A DNA stretch of 64,000 bases from CAZFDT01 sp964518335 (GCA_964518335.1 CAZFDT010000019.1:11081-75080); one strand, 5' to 3'. Shown: positions 16,665-24,999, counted from the stretch's first letter. Notes: generated by a model not told the origin, from the letters alone. Program-made: numbers and translations.

Positions 16665-17323
16665 GGCGTGATCTTACCGACCTGGGCGGCGGCGTCGGCG
16701 CGACGGTCGGCCCAGCGCAGCTCGACGCGCCATCCCAGCGCCGCAAAAAACGGCGACAGCACGTCACGGGTGCGCTGCCGCGAACGATCCATCAGGTCGG
16801 GCTGCGCCGCGGCATCTTCCAGCAGACGCTGCGCCTGCTTCATGGCGCGATCGTACAGGGCGGCCTCGGCGCCGGGCGTGGGGAACAGTCGCCACAGGCC
16901 CGTGCGATCCGTGCGATAGATGTGCGTGCGCTCGTGATCGAGCCGCGGCCGGGTCGTGCGCGGCGCCGGCAGCACCAGTACGGCCGTCCGCTCCTGGGCA
17001 TCGATCGCTTCGAGGCTCGCCTGGTCCAGATCGGTGCCGATGAGCACGCTGCCGCGCACCAGCAGCACCAGCCCGACGCTGCCGGTGACGCCTTCGAGCG
17101 TGCTGGTCTGCACGTCGCTGACGGGCACTTCGAGACTGACCAGCTCGCCGAGCTGGCGGACCTGCTCGATCTTGATCGCTTCGCTGCGAAAGCGGTAGGC
17201 GGGCTGAGGAATCGCGGGCAGGCCGGCGTGGGCCCCGCCGGCGACCTGCGCAGCCTGCCACCCGATGGCGGCGCCGCCGGCGGCCATCAACAGCAGTACG
17301 ACAATCGCCAGCGTCATCCTCAT
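16661..17323 (-). CDS. DUF4230 family membrane-anchored protein
   Basis: A 220-aa protein with one N-terminal membrane anchor (MTLAIVVLLLMAAGGAAIGW) and a periplasmic or surface domain. The segment LGELVSLEVPVSDVQTSTLE with VGLVLLVRGSVLIGTDLDQA and PRLDHERTHIYR fits the DUF4230 pattern, whose function is unknown. It overlaps the preceding 45-aa membrane ORF by 4 bases and the metallopeptidase by 4 bases, so it belongs to the same operon. The last part is Arg/Ala-rich and probably helical. Confidence 0.75.
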   Translation of the reverse strand: MRMTLAIVVLLLMAAGGAAIGWQAAQVAGGAHAGLPAIPQPAYRFRSEAIKIEQVRQLGELVSLEVPVSDVQTSTLEGVTGSVGLVLLVRGSVLIGTDLDQASLEAIDAQERTAVLVLPAPRTTRPRLDHERTHIYRTDRTGLWRLFPTPGAEAALYDRAMKQAQRLLEDAAAQPDLMDRSRQRTRDVLSPFFAALGWRVELRWADRRADAAAQVGKITP

Positions 17324-17457
17324 GGCTCACCTGTCGCTTCGTCCTGCGTGCGCCGCAGCGAGTAGCTCACATCGCACTGCACCAGCAGGTACAGCGCCGC
17401 CAGCACGAGTACGGGCAGAACGAACACCGTCAGCAGGCTGGGTCGCGGCAGGCGCAT
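17320..17457 (-). CDS. Small single-pass membrane protein
   Basis: A 45-aa ORF starting at the ATG at 17457: MRLPRPSLLTVFVLPVLVLA plus LYLLVQCDVSYSLRRTQDEA. One hydrophobic helix is flanked by basic N-terminal and charged C-terminal residues, with a Cys just after the helix. Its stop overlaps the DUF4230 start by ATGA, which supports it as a real coupled gene rather than a shadow. AGGA sits 4 bases before the ATG. It may be an interaction partner of the DUF4230 membrane protein; the function is unknown. Confidence 0.55.
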   Translation of the reverse strand: MRLPRPSLLTVFVLPVLVLAALYLLVQCDVSYSLRRTQDEATGEP

Positions 17458-17518
17458 GATCCTGTTATCGGCAAGCGCCGATCCGGGGCTTCGCAAAGGC
17501 GCGGCCTGCGGCTGGTCC

Positions 17519-17920
17519 CTACAGGGGCGACGGGTCGTAATGCGGCGGCTCATCCCCGAGCTTGAACAGACGGGCGAGGATCCACAGGGCCGTGAAGGTC
17601 GGCAGGACCTGGGTGAAGGGAATCAGCGCCTCGGCCGCCGCCGCGTTGCGCAGGGCCTGCATACGGAAGCGACCGAGCAAGATCCACACCACGGGCGCGG
17701 CGAACACGTCAAAGACCAGGTCCAACAGGTCCAGCGCGATGGGCAGGGCGATGGGGACGTGCCGCAATGTCGTGAACAACCCCGCGCCCTCGGGCACGCC
17801 GATGGCATGCAGCCGTCGATACACAAACGCCAGCAGCGCCGCCGCCGCCATGGTCCAGACCGCCGCCAGCACGAAGATGACGCGGAACGTCATCTCCCAG
17901 AAGTTGGAGTCGTCAGGCAT
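17519..17920 (-). CDS. Small integral membrane protein of unknown function
   Basis: A 133-aa protein from the ATG at 17920. Hydrophobic helices are predicted at about 7-30 (MTFRVIFVLAAVWTMAAAAL), 57-80 (VPIALPIALDLLDLVFDVFA) and 107-125 (FTQVLPTFTALWILARLF), so three membrane passes. No family was recognised. A -10-like TAGACT ends 8 bases before the start on the minus strand. It precedes the 45-aa membrane ORF by about 60 bases and may be the first gene of that membrane-linked operon. Confidence 0.55.
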   Translation of the reverse strand: MPDDSNFWEMTFRVIFVLAAVWTMAAAALLAFVYRRLHAIGVPEGAGLFTTLRHVPIALPIALDLLDLVFDVFAAPVVWILLGRFRMQALRNAAAAEALIPFTQVLPTFTALWILARLFKLGDEPPHYDPSPL

Positions 17921-17965
17921 AGGCGGACAGTCTATCCCGCCAGTGGCCATGGCGTGGGTGGCGCG

Positions 17966-18559
17966 TCACTTCATCATGTCGCCGAGCTTGCCCGCGTCCA
18001 GCCCGCTGCCCTGGGCCAGTTCCATCGCCTTGTCCATCAGCGGCTTGATCTCGTCCAGCAGTGGCTGGATCTCGGCCTTGGCCTTGCTCAGGTCACCGGC
18101 CATCGCCGCCGCCTTGGCCCCGTCGAGCTTGCCCATCGCCTGGCTGATCATGCCTTCGAGATTGCCCACGATGCCGGTGAGCTCCGCATGGTTGAGCTTC
18201 GCCGCCGCGTCCTTGAGCATGGGCAGCTTGTCCTGGTAGCCCTTGAGCTGCGACGTCACCGACGCCACCCAATTCGCGTTTTCCTCGGCCACCGCGCCGG
18301 CGTCGGCGGCCTTCTGCGCCGTCTCCTTCAACTGCTCCTCCGTCTGCACCGCTTCGATGGTCTCTTTGACCGGCTCCTTGACGGCGGTCACCGCGGCATC
18401 GGCGGCTTCGCCGACCTGTTCGGTCAACGGCTTGGCCTCCTCGGTCGCCGCGCCTGGGGTTGGCGGCACCGTCGGCGGCGCGGCCGGCTCCTGACGGTCG
18501 CAGCCCCACATCGTCACACCCAGCACGACGCCCAGTGCGATCCAGCGTGTTCCTGTCAT
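17966..18559 (-). CDS. Probable helical lipoprotein
   Basis: A 197-aa exported protein: N-terminal MTGTRWIALGVVLGVTMWGC has a hydrophobic core and an imperfect lipobox (MWGC), followed by a Pro/Ala linker. The mature part (residues 45-197) is almost wholly amphipathic helix rich in Ala, Lys and Glu (VGEAADAAVTAVKEPVKETI, AAAMAGDLSKAKAEIQPLLD), likely a helical bundle. No enzyme motif. GGGGTCGGA upstream serves as ribosome-binding site. It could bind other envelope components; no further function can be stated. Confidence 0.55.
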   Translation of the reverse strand: MTGTRWIALGVVLGVTMWGCDRQEPAAPPTVPPTPGAATEEAKPLTEQVGEAADAAVTAVKEPVKETIEAVQTEEQLKETAQKAADAGAVAEENANWVASVTSQLKGYQDKLPMLKDAAAKLNHAELTGIVGNLEGMISQAMGKLDGAKAAAMAGDLSKAKAEIQPLLDEIKPLMDKAMELAQGSGLDAGKLGDMMK

Positions 18560-18638
18560 GATCCGACCCCTTCTGTAAGAATGTGCTCCCCCAAACCATT
18601 CTACGCAGGCGCGACCCCTGAATCGAGCGCCGCGCGAC

Positions 18639-19508
18639 TTACACCTCGCCGGTGTGCTCGATCAGCTCATCGTCGTACTGCTCTTCCAGCTCGCGGATGT
18701 GCTTGCTCATGTCGTCGTCCTTGGCGACGACTTCGCTGACCTTGATCTCCCACTCGGTGCTGTCGCTGCGGAGCGATTCGAGGTCCAGCCGCAGACCCAG
18801 CAAGGCGGCGAGGCGACGGGTGACCGCCTCGATGCTCATGGGGTTGACGCCTTGCAGGTAGCCGGGGATTTCGGCGACGAGACTGACCATCTCGACGCCC
18901 TCGCGGGGGGCGCGGGTCAGCAGATAGGTGGTGAAGCTGCCGGGGCCTTCGTAGTTGCTGGGTCGAAAGCCCAGGGTCTTGAACTCGTTGAGCAGGCGGA
19001 CGTCGGAGACGGTGCAATAGAGGCGAGGCTCGCGGGTGTGGGGAACCGAGCCGCCGAAGCTGCCGACGAAGTAGATTCGCCGCACGCCCGCGCGGCGGGC
19101 CACATCGAATACCGCGTCGCCGAAGAAGCGCCAGTGCAGGTTCGGCTCCTTGCCGACGAACAGCAGCAGGTTGTGCAGCGGGCTGATGTGGAAGGTGTTT
19201 TCGCCCATCTCGCAGGCTTTGACCAGGCCGTCCTCAATGCGCACGTTCGGACGGAACAGCGCCGCCACGTCCATTGCCCCGGGAAAGTTGACGAGATTGA
19301 ACGGGTCGGCGTCGATCTGGGCGACGGGCTCGGCGCCGAGCTGCTCGATGAGGCGGCGGACGGTTCCCGTGGACACTTCGCCGCCGTCCATCCAGCCGCC
19401 CAAGGCCAGGAGCATGGTGGCCCCGTTGAGGTGGGGCAGGTCGCCCAGGCTGCGGATGTGGTCGGACGGCTGGGCCTGAGCTTTGTTGCGTCGCGGCGTG
19501 GCGGCCAT
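18639..19508 (-). CDS. PAC2 family protein
   Basis: PAC2-fold protein (289 aa), homologous to eukaryotic and archaeal proteasome-assembly-chaperone-type proteins; the bacterial role is not established. Segments GATMLLALGGWMDGGEVSTG, PLHNLLLFVGKEPNLHWRFF and GVRRIYFVGSFGGSVPHTRE are the conserved core. The last 40 residues are acidic (MSKHIRELEEQYDDELIEHT). The start is decided by TAGAAT (19520-19515 on the minus strand) ending six bases before the ATG, indicating a leaderless mRNA. It is divergent from the large exoprotein gene, whose start lies only 53 bases away. Confidence 0.8.
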   Translation of the reverse strand: MAATPRRNKAQAQPSDHIRSLGDLPHLNGATMLLALGGWMDGGEVSTGTVRRLIEQLGAEPVAQIDADPFNLVNFPGAMDVAALFRPNVRIEDGLVKACEMGENTFHISPLHNLLLFVGKEPNLHWRFFGDAVFDVARRAGVRRIYFVGSFGGSVPHTREPRLYCTVSDVRLLNEFKTLGFRPSNYEGPGSFTTYLLTRAPREGVEMVSLVAEIPGYLQGVNPMSIEAVTRRLAALLGLRLDLESLRSDSTEWEIKVSEVVAKDDDMSKHIRELEEQYDDELIEHTGEV

Positions 19509-19514
19509 GGGCTG

Positions 19515-19555
19515 ATTCTAGCAGCCATTGCCGCCGCGACGGCAAAGGGTATGCT
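19515..19555. promoter_or_regulatory. Compact divergent leaderless promoters (PAC2 / exoprotein)
   Basis: Between the two divergent genes (53 bases) both strands carry a -10-like box six bases from the start codon: TAGAAT on the minus strand (19520-19515) for the PAC2 gene and TATGCT on the plus strand (19550-19555) for the exoprotein. The plus-strand -35 is plausibly TTGCCG at 19528-19533 with 16-base spacing. The promoters must overlap and may compete. Confidence 0.5.
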
Positions 19556-19561
19556 CGCGGC

Positions 19562-22500
19562 ATGTGCAAGGCGGTCTGGCAGGCAGCGCTCGTCGTGGCC
19601 CTGGCGTCGCTCGCCGCGCGGGCGCAGGTCATCGCCGACGGCAGCCTCGCCACCTCGGTCAACCAGATCGGCGGCACGTTCAACATCACCGGCGGCACCA
19701 GGCTCGGGGGCAATCGCTTTCACAGCTTCAGCTCCTTCAGTGTCGCCGCCGGCCAGGCCGCCGTGTTCAAAAACGACCCCGGCGTCACCCGCATCCTCGC
19801 CCGCGTCACCGGCGGCGCCGTCTCCACCATCCACGGAACCCTTCGCAGCGAAACCGCCGGCGCCAGCCTGCTGCTGTTGAACCCGGCAGGCATTGTCTTC
19901 GGCAACGGCGCGGCGATCGACGTGCCCGGGTCATTCGTCGCCACCACCGCCGACTTCGTGCGCTTCGCCGACAGCACGCGCTTCGACGCCGCGCCGGGAC
20001 CCAACGACTCGACGCTGTCGGCGGCGGCGCCCGAGTCGTTCGGTTTCCTCGCCGCCAGCCCCGCGGCGATCGAGGTCGGCGACGGAGCCGTGCTGCAGTT
20101 GAACGACGAGCACAGCCTGGCGCTGGTCGGCGGCGGCGTCGCCATCGACGACGCGCAGCTCCGCGTCGCCGACGGCGCCATCCTGCTCCAGGGCGTCAAC
20201 TCACCCGACACCGTGCCCGTGGACCTCGACCAGCTCGCCACCGTCGGCCGCGGCGACGTGGCCATCGGCAACGGCAGCGTCGTCTCCGCCGACGGACGCG
20301 GCGCCGGACGCATCGAAATCCGCGGCGGCAGGCTCACGGTCTCCGACAGCAGCGTCGGCGTCTCGGCGACCGGCAACGACCCCGTCAGCCCCGGGCGCAT
20401 GTTCTTCGTCGCCATGGAAGAGCTGGCGATCACCGACGGCGCCCTGGTCCGCACCCTCACGGCCGGCGACACGGACGGCGCGGCCATGGGACTTACCAGC
20501 CTCGGCGCCGTTCGCATCACCGGCCTGAACGCCCCGTCTCAACCCACCACCGTCGGCAGCGCCACGTCCGGGCCTGCTCGCGCGGGCAACGTCGCCATCG
20601 TCGCCGTCGAATCCATCACCATGGAGGGCCAGGTCGGCATCACTTCCGCCACCAGTGCCGACGGCGACACCGGCAACCTGTCGCTGGTCGCCCCGGACAT
20701 GACGATCCAGTCTCTGGGCGACAACGATGCCTCGGTGACACTGGCGACCAACATCGCCGCGTCAGGCCGCACCGGCGACCTGGTGCTGGACGCGCGGACG
20801 TTGACGCTCCGCAACGCCACGGTGTCGAACGTCACGCTCGGCGCGGGCAACGCCGGGGACATGCGGGTCACCGCCGATCGTGTGGGACTCTTCGACGGGG
20901 CGTCGATCTTCGCGGCGACGCTCAGCGACGCGGCGGGAGGCAATCTGGTGATGCGCGTCGATCGTCTGGCGTTGCGCGGGGCGTCGGCGATCGGGGCGCT
21001 GGCCGACGGGGACGGCTCGCCGGGGCAGATGGCCATCGAGGCGCGGCGGATCCGCCTGGCGGGGGCCAACACCCGCATCGGCTCGCCCGCCGACGGGTTC
21101 GACACCAGCGTCAGCGGCGACATCGGGCTCCGCGCCGAGGTGCTGCAGTTGTCCGACGGCGCCGCCATCCTGTCCAACAACCGCCGCGCCGTTGCCGCCG
21201 GAGCCGTGTTCCTCGAACTGGGCCGCCTCGTCATCGACAGCGGCGGCGCGATCGGCGCCCAGACCCTTGCCGACGGCGCCGCCAGCGGGGTCATCATCGC
21301 CGCCGATGACATTCGCATGAGCGGGGGCGCCCGGATCACGTCGGCGACGCTGGGCGCCGGTGACGCCGGCGCGGTCGTCATCGACGCAAGATCGCTGCAG
21401 TTGACCGGCGACGCCCAGATCGACGCCTCGACGCTGGCCGCGGGCAACGGCGGGCTGGTCAGCCTGATCGGCGGCGACATCGTGCTCGACGGGCCGGACG
21501 TGCGCGTGGCGGCGATCACCGGAGAGGCCAGCACCGGCCGCGGCGGCGGCGTCACCATTGACGCCCGTCGTCTGCACATGCGCCGCGGCGCGTCCCTGGG
21601 CGCCACGAGCTTCGGCAGCGGCGACGCTGGGGTCATCGTGATCGAAGCCCGCGACGAGGTCGTGCTCGCCAACACCCGCCGCGACGTGCAGACCACCATC
21701 GCCAGCCAGTCGGTCAACGACGGGGCGGCCGGCGGCGTCATCCTCGTCACCGGCGACTATCGGGCGACAGGCCGCAGCGGCATCTTCGTCGATTCGCTCA
21801 CCGACGACCGCGCGGGCAACATCGCCGTCACCGCCCGGCGCATCGCGATGGCCGGCAGCACGATCAACTCCTCGGCACTGGGCGCCGGCGATTCGGGTCG
21901 CATCCTCGTCGCCACGTCCGGGTTGCTGCAGTTGACCGACCGGGCTTCCATCCGCGCCCGCACGTTCCCGTTCTCACCCGCCAACGCCGGGCGCATCCGC
22001 ATCGTCGCCGGCGCCATGACCGTCGCCGACAGCGACATCACCGTGCGCTCCGACAACGCCGACTCGGGCAACCTCATCGTGCGCGTCAGCGGCCCGATCT
22101 CGATCGCGCGCAGCCTGATCTCGACAGAGGCGGCGCGCGACGGCGGCAACATTCTGCTGCAGTCGCCCGAGGGCATCTTTATTTCGTCCAGCAGCATCCT
22201 CGCCCAGGCCGGCGGCAACGGCGGCCGCATCCTCCTCAACACCCTCTTCCGTCCTTCCGGTTCCGATGCGTCCAGCCCCGCCGCCACGCCCGCCGCCGTC
22301 GGCAACGACACCCTGCTGGGCCCGGGCCCCGTTACCATCAATGACAGCCTCATCAACGGCTTGGCGAGCGGGCAGGACGTCGAGGTCCGCATCATCGCCA
22401 CGCCCCTGGTCCTGTCCTCGGACAGCCTGATCCTCACCGGCAACGCCTTCTTCGTGCCCACCGACCTGTCGGGCGAGATCGCCGGCCTGCGCGGGGCCGA

Positions 22501-22636
22501 ACTCAACCGCCAGATCGACCTGCAGGACGCCTGCCGCGCCCTGCTGGTGGGCGAGGTAAGCACGCTGACACTCACCGGCCGGGGCAGCGCTGCAGTGACC
22601 CCCGCCGACTGGTCGGCTCCGCCCGGCGCGCCGTGA
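19562..22636 (+). CDS. FhaB/TpsA-like filamentous hemagglutinin-domain exoprotein
   Basis: Large secreted protein (1024 aa). A signal peptide MCKAVWQAALVVALASLAARA is followed directly by a two-partner-secretion domain: QIGGTFNITGGTRLGGNRFH, then FSSFSVAAGQAAVFKNDPGV and LLLLNPAGIVFGNGAAIDV, where NPAGI corresponds to the NPNGI motif. From about residue 170 to 950 there are repeated right-handed beta-helix rungs built on GxVxIDARxLxLxxxAxI-like units (AGAVVIDARSLQLTGDAQI, GGGVTIDARRLHMRRGASLG). It ends in a short unstructured tail. A TpsB transporter is not present in this window, so secretion depends on a partner elsewhere or a different route. It is probably a surface adhesin or matrix protein. 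Confidence 0.85.
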   Translation: MCKAVWQAALVVALASLAARAQVIADGSLATSVNQIGGTFNITGGTRLGGNRFHSFSSFSVAAGQAAVFKNDPGVTRILARVTGGAVSTIHGTLRSETAGASLLLLNPAGIVFGNGAAIDVPGSFVATTADFVRFADSTRFDAAPGPNDSTLSAAAPESFGFLAASPAAIEVGDGAVLQLNDEHSLALVGGGVAIDDAQLRVADGAILLQGVNSPDTVPVDLDQLATVGRGDVAIGNGSVVSADGRGAGRIEIRGGRLTVSDSSVGVSATGNDPVSPGRMFFVAMEELAITDGALVRTLTAGDTDGAAMGLTSLGAVRITGLNAPSQPTTVGSATSGPARAGNVAIVAVESITMEGQVGITSATSADGDTGNLSLVAPDMTIQSLGDNDASVTLATNIAASGRTGDLVLDARTLTLRNATVSNVTLGAGNAGDMRVTADRVGLFDGASIFAATLSDAAGGNLVMRVDRLALRGASAIGALADGDGSPGQMAIEARRIRLAGANTRIGSPADGFDTSVSGDIGLRAEVLQLSDGAAILSNNRRAVAAGAVFLELGRLVIDSGGAIGAQTLADGAASGVIIAADDIRMSGGARITSATLGAGDAGAVVIDARSLQLTGDAQIDASTLAAGNGGLVSLIGGDIVLDGPDVRVAAITGEASTGRGGGVTIDARRLHMRRGASLGATSFGSGDAGVIVIEARDEVVLANTRRDVQTTIASQSVNDGAAGGVILVTGDYRATGRSGIFVDSLTDDRAGNIAVTARRIAMAGSTINSSALGAGDSGRILVATSGLLQLTDRASIRARTFPFSPANAGRIRIVAGAMTVADSDITVRSDNADSGNLIVRVSGPISIARSLISTEAARDGGNILLQSPEGIFISSSSILAQAGGNGGRILLNTLFRPSGSDASSPAATPAAVGNDTLLGPGPVTINDSLINGLASGQDVEVRIIATPLVLSSDSLILTGNAFFVPTDLSGEIAGLRGAELNRQIDLQDACRALLVGEVSTLTLTGRGSAAVTPADWSAPPGAP

Positions 22637-22669
22637 CAGCCGCAAGTATTCGCCGACGATTTTGTCCGC

Positions 22670-22675
22670 TATAAT
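22670..22675 (+). promoter_or_regulatory. -10 box upstream of tatA
   Basis: TATAAT, a perfect -10 hexamer, lies 54 bases before the tatA ATG in the 93-base gap after the exoprotein gene. No good -35 is visible at the expected distance, so it may be an activated or extended-type promoter. Confidence 0.45.
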
Positions 22676-22729
22676 CGACGAGCGACGCCAACGGGCAACT
22701 TCGCCCGCGCGCCGCACGTTGGATCTGCC

Positions 22730-23017
22730 ATGATGCCTTCATCGCTCGCCTTTGGGCCGCTGGGCGGCTGGGAACTCGTCATCATCGCGGTGGTCGGGCT
22801 GCTGATTTTCGGCAAGCGTCTGCCGGAGGTCGGCCGCAGCCTGGGCAAGGGCATCGTCGAGTTCAAAAAGGGCCTGCAGGGGATCGAGGACGACGTGAAC
22901 ACCGCCACCCCCCGCAAGCTCGACCGGGACTCGAGCGCCCGCATGGCCGACGCCGACCAGCAGCGTGAGCGCAGTGACGCGGCTTCCGGCGGCGACGCGG
23001 CCCGGCGCGACGATTGA
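22730..23017 (+). CDS. tatA: Twin-arginine translocase subunit TatA/TatE
   Basis: A 95-aa Tat translocase pore-forming subunit. The N-terminal single helix GWELVIIAVVGLLIFGKRLPE contains the conserved FGKRLPE hinge, followed by the amphipathic helix RSLGKGIVEFKKGLQGIEDD and a variable charged tail. ATG codons at 22730 and 22733 are equivalent. No tatB or tatC adjoins it. Its stop codon lies inside the -35 element of the next transcript, the candidate small RNA. Confidence 0.95.
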   Translation: MMPSSLAFGPLGGWELVIIAVVGLLIFGKRLPEVGRSLGKGIVEFKKGLQGIEDDVNTATPRKLDRDSSARMADADQQRERSDAASGGDAARRDD

Positions 23018-23041
23018 CGCCGGTCGCGGGGACACTATCGT
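23014..23041 (+). promoter_or_regulatory. Promoter of candidate small RNA
   Basis: TTGACG (23014-23019) and TATCGT (23036-23041) are separated by 16 bases. Transcription would begin around 23048, exactly at the base of the first predicted closing stem of the RNA. The -35 overlaps the tatA stop codon. Confidence 0.55.
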
Positions 23042-23047
23042 GTAGAG

Positions 23048-23197
23048 ACAGCGGGGGCCCGCCATTGGGGGTTCCTGACTGAATGGAGCGAGGTCCGGGG
23101 CGATGGTGACGCCGTGGGGGCGTCCCGAGGGTGATCTAGCGCTGTGTTTCCTCCTGCCCTCGGCCGGACTTCTGTGCTGGCCGGGGGTTTTTTGTTT
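23048..23197 (+). ncRNA. Candidate structured small RNA, about 150 nt
   Basis: This is the main content of the 467-base gene-free stretch between tatA and the export lipoprotein. A promoter (TTGACG-16-TATCGT) ends 7 bases before, and a Rho-independent terminator closes it. Predicted structure: closing stem ACAGCG (23048-23053) with CGCTGT (23140-23145); inner hairpins CCATT/AATGG (23062-23066/23082-23086) and GACGCC-GTGGG-GGCGTC (23108-23124); then the terminator stem. No translated ORF with a ribosome site fits. I could not match it to 6S RNA, SRP RNA, tmRNA or RNase P by their conserved motifs. It could also be a long 5' leader whose terminator makes it conditional. Confidence 0.5.
23157..23197 (+). 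terminator. Rho-independent terminator of candidate small RNA
   Basis: CCCTCGGCC (23157-23165) pairs with GGCCGGGGG (23179-23187) over 9 bp with one G-U pair, followed by TTTTTTGTTT. It could also terminate tatA transcripts. Confidence 0.75.
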
Positions 23198-23380
23198 GGC
23201 GTGGCCATCGATTGGATGCAGTTGCCCCGCGTCCGGGTGTGCGATCTGCGTAAGCGGGGCGGGCAGCGGGGTCGGTTTTTTTACTCGTGATGCGGAGTTA
23301 TCGGCCGCCGGACTTGCATGTAAATCAATCGGTGGTTGAATCGTGGCGGGGGAGGGGGTGCGGAATCGCCGATGGTTCAG

Positions 23381-23386
23381 TATGAT
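23381..23386 (+). promoter_or_regulatory. -10 box upstream of polysaccharide-export gene
   Basis: TATGAT lies about 100 bases before the export lipoprotein start in the second part of the long intergenic region (23198-23484). A -35 is not clear. A run of seven T at 23278-23284 lies further upstream without a convincing stem. Nothing else was seen in this part of the gap. Confidence 0.35.
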
Positions 23387-23484
23387 GCCCCAAGCCTCCC
23401 GAGTCGGCCGTGAGCGGCCAGGCATGGCGGGGGGCCGGGACGCGTAAAGGCCCTGTCGGTTTTCATCCTTATTGAGGTGCGGTG

Positions 23485-24885
23485 ATGAAGAAGAACGTGA
23501 TGACGGCGGCGGTGCTGAGCGGGTGCGTGCTGGCGCTGGCCGGGTGCGAAGCGGACACGTGGTTCGACCCGTCCAAGCCCGGACGTTTCGAGCGCACGCC
23601 CGTGACCCTGCCGATCCTCGATCGCATCGACGTGATCGAGCCCGCCGAGGAAATCACCTTCGGCAAGAGCGGCGTGCTGCCCGAGGACCTCAAGCCGGAC
23701 GTGCGCGAGTACGTCATCGGCACCAACGACCTGATCACGGTGACGGTGTTCGAGCTGATCGTGCCCGGCGTGGACTCGGTGAACACGCGGCGCGTGGACG
23801 AGCTGGGCATGATCCGCCTGCCCGGCGGCATCGGCCCGGTCAAGGCCGCCGGCCAATCGCCCAGCACGCTGGAGAAAGCGATCTCGCAGGTTCTCGACGA
23901 CAAGGGCCTGCTCAAGGACGCCAGCGTCACGGTGATCGTGCAGCAGGCGACGCAGAACACCTACAGCATCATCGGCGAGCCGCAGGAAGGCCAGACGGCG
24001 TTCGGCACCTATGCGATTCCGCGGCCTGACTTCCGCCTGCTCGACGCGATCGCGCTGGCGCGAGGCGTGCCCGGCCGGACCAAGGCGCTGCAGATCTTCC
24101 GCCAGATTCCCCTGACCAGCGAGGTCGCCGGCGAGGCGGTTCAGCGCGAGGCCCAGGACGCCCAGGAAGGCGGCCCCGCCGGCGAGCCGCAGGACCCCGC
24201 CAAGCTCATCGAGGGCCTGCTTCAGGGCATGGACCCCGAGATCAAGGTCCAGGACACCCCGCCGCCCCCCGGCATGGACAGCGGCATGCAGGATGCGCCC
24301 GGCGCGCCCAAGTTCGTCAACATCGAGGGCAAGTGGATTCGCGTCCAGTCCGTCGAGACCCAGCGCGTCGAGGAACTCGTGCAGAGCGATCCCGAGGCCC
24401 TCAAGTTCCTCATCAGCCAGCGCATCATCGAGGTGCCCTACAAGCGGCTTCTCGCCGGCGACATGCGGTTCAACATCGTCATTCGCCCCGGCGACGTCAT
24501 CAAGGTGCCCGAGCGCAACGCGGGCTTCGTGTACATCATGGGTGAAATCGGCCGGCCCGGCGCATACACCGTGCCCGGCGAAAACGACCTGACCCTCAAG
24601 CAGCTCGTCGCTTCCGCCGGCGGCCTCGGCCCGCTGGCCATACCCGAGCGCGTCGATCTCATCCGCCGCGTCAGCGACACGCAGGAAGCGACCATGCGGT
24701 TGAACCTGCGAGCCATCTTCGACGGCACGCAGCCCGACTTCTTCCTCAAGACCAACGACATGATCAACGTCGGCACCAACTTCTTTGCGGCGCCCCTGGC
24801 GGTCATTCGCAACGGCTTCCGCATGACCTACGGCTTCGGGTTCATCGTGGACCGCAACTTCTCGCAGGAAGTGTTCGGCCCGTAA
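23485..24885 (+). CDS. Polysaccharide export outer-membrane lipoprotein (Wza-like)
   Basis: Outer-membrane export channel protein (466 aa) of the Poly_export/SLBB family. The signal MKKNVMTAAVLSGCVLALAGC ends in the lipobox LALAGC. The Poly_export domain spans about 70-155 (YVIGTNDLITVTVFELIVPG, DELGMIRLPGGIGPVKAAGQ). A Pro/Glu-rich insert (about 210-270) separates it from the SLBB region: RPGDVIKVPERNAGFVYIMG, EIGRPGAYTVPGENDLTLKQ and FFLKTNDMINVGTNFFAAPL. GAGGTG upstream is the ribosome-binding site. No glycosyltransferase or Wzc-like kinase adjoins it, so it is an orphan gene here, with a strong terminator downstream. Confidence 0.85.
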   Translation: MKKNVMTAAVLSGCVLALAGCEADTWFDPSKPGRFERTPVTLPILDRIDVIEPAEEITFGKSGVLPEDLKPDVREYVIGTNDLITVTVFELIVPGVDSVNTRRVDELGMIRLPGGIGPVKAAGQSPSTLEKAISQVLDDKGLLKDASVTVIVQQATQNTYSIIGEPQEGQTAFGTYAIPRPDFRLLDAIALARGVPGRTKALQIFRQIPLTSEVAGEAVQREAQDAQEGGPAGEPQDPAKLIEGLLQGMDPEIKVQDTPPPPGMDSGMQDAPGAPKFVNIEGKWIRVQSVETQRVEELVQSDPEALKFLISQRIIEVPYKRLLAGDMRFNIVIRPGDVIKVPERNAGFVYIMGEIGRPGAYTVPGENDLTLKQLVASAGGLGPLAIPERVDLIRRVSDTQEATMRLNLRAIFDGTQPDFFLKTNDMINVGTNFFAAPLAVIRNGFRMTYGFGFIVDRNFSQEVFGP

Positions 24886-24910
24886 GCTTCACCCACAGCA
24901 CCGAATCACC

Positions 24911-24948
24911 ACCGCCGAAGCGACTGCACGCTTCGGCGGTTTTTTCTT
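24911..24948 (+). terminator. Strong Rho-independent terminator after export gene
   Basis: A perfect 12-bp stem ACCGCCGAAGCG / CGCTTCGGCGGT with loop ACTGCA is followed by TTTTTCTT. It ends the export-lipoprotein transcript 26 bases past its stop codon and precedes the helicase promoter. Confidence 0.9.
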
Positions 24949-24999
24949 GGGCATAGGCGGATTCGTGAGCGGGTCGACCGGACGGCTACAATCCTCGCC

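Noticed and set aside
23048..23197. Identity of the candidate RNA as 6S, SRP or RNase P RNA
   Set aside because: The GGAA-tetraloop SRP core and the RNase P signature are absent, and a 6S-like central bubble could not be shown by eye; left unassigned.
23103..23339. A 78-residue ORF in the tatA downstream region
   Set aside because: It overlaps the terminator and predicted RNA stems and has no Shine-Dalgarno sequence; the RNA interpretation fits better.
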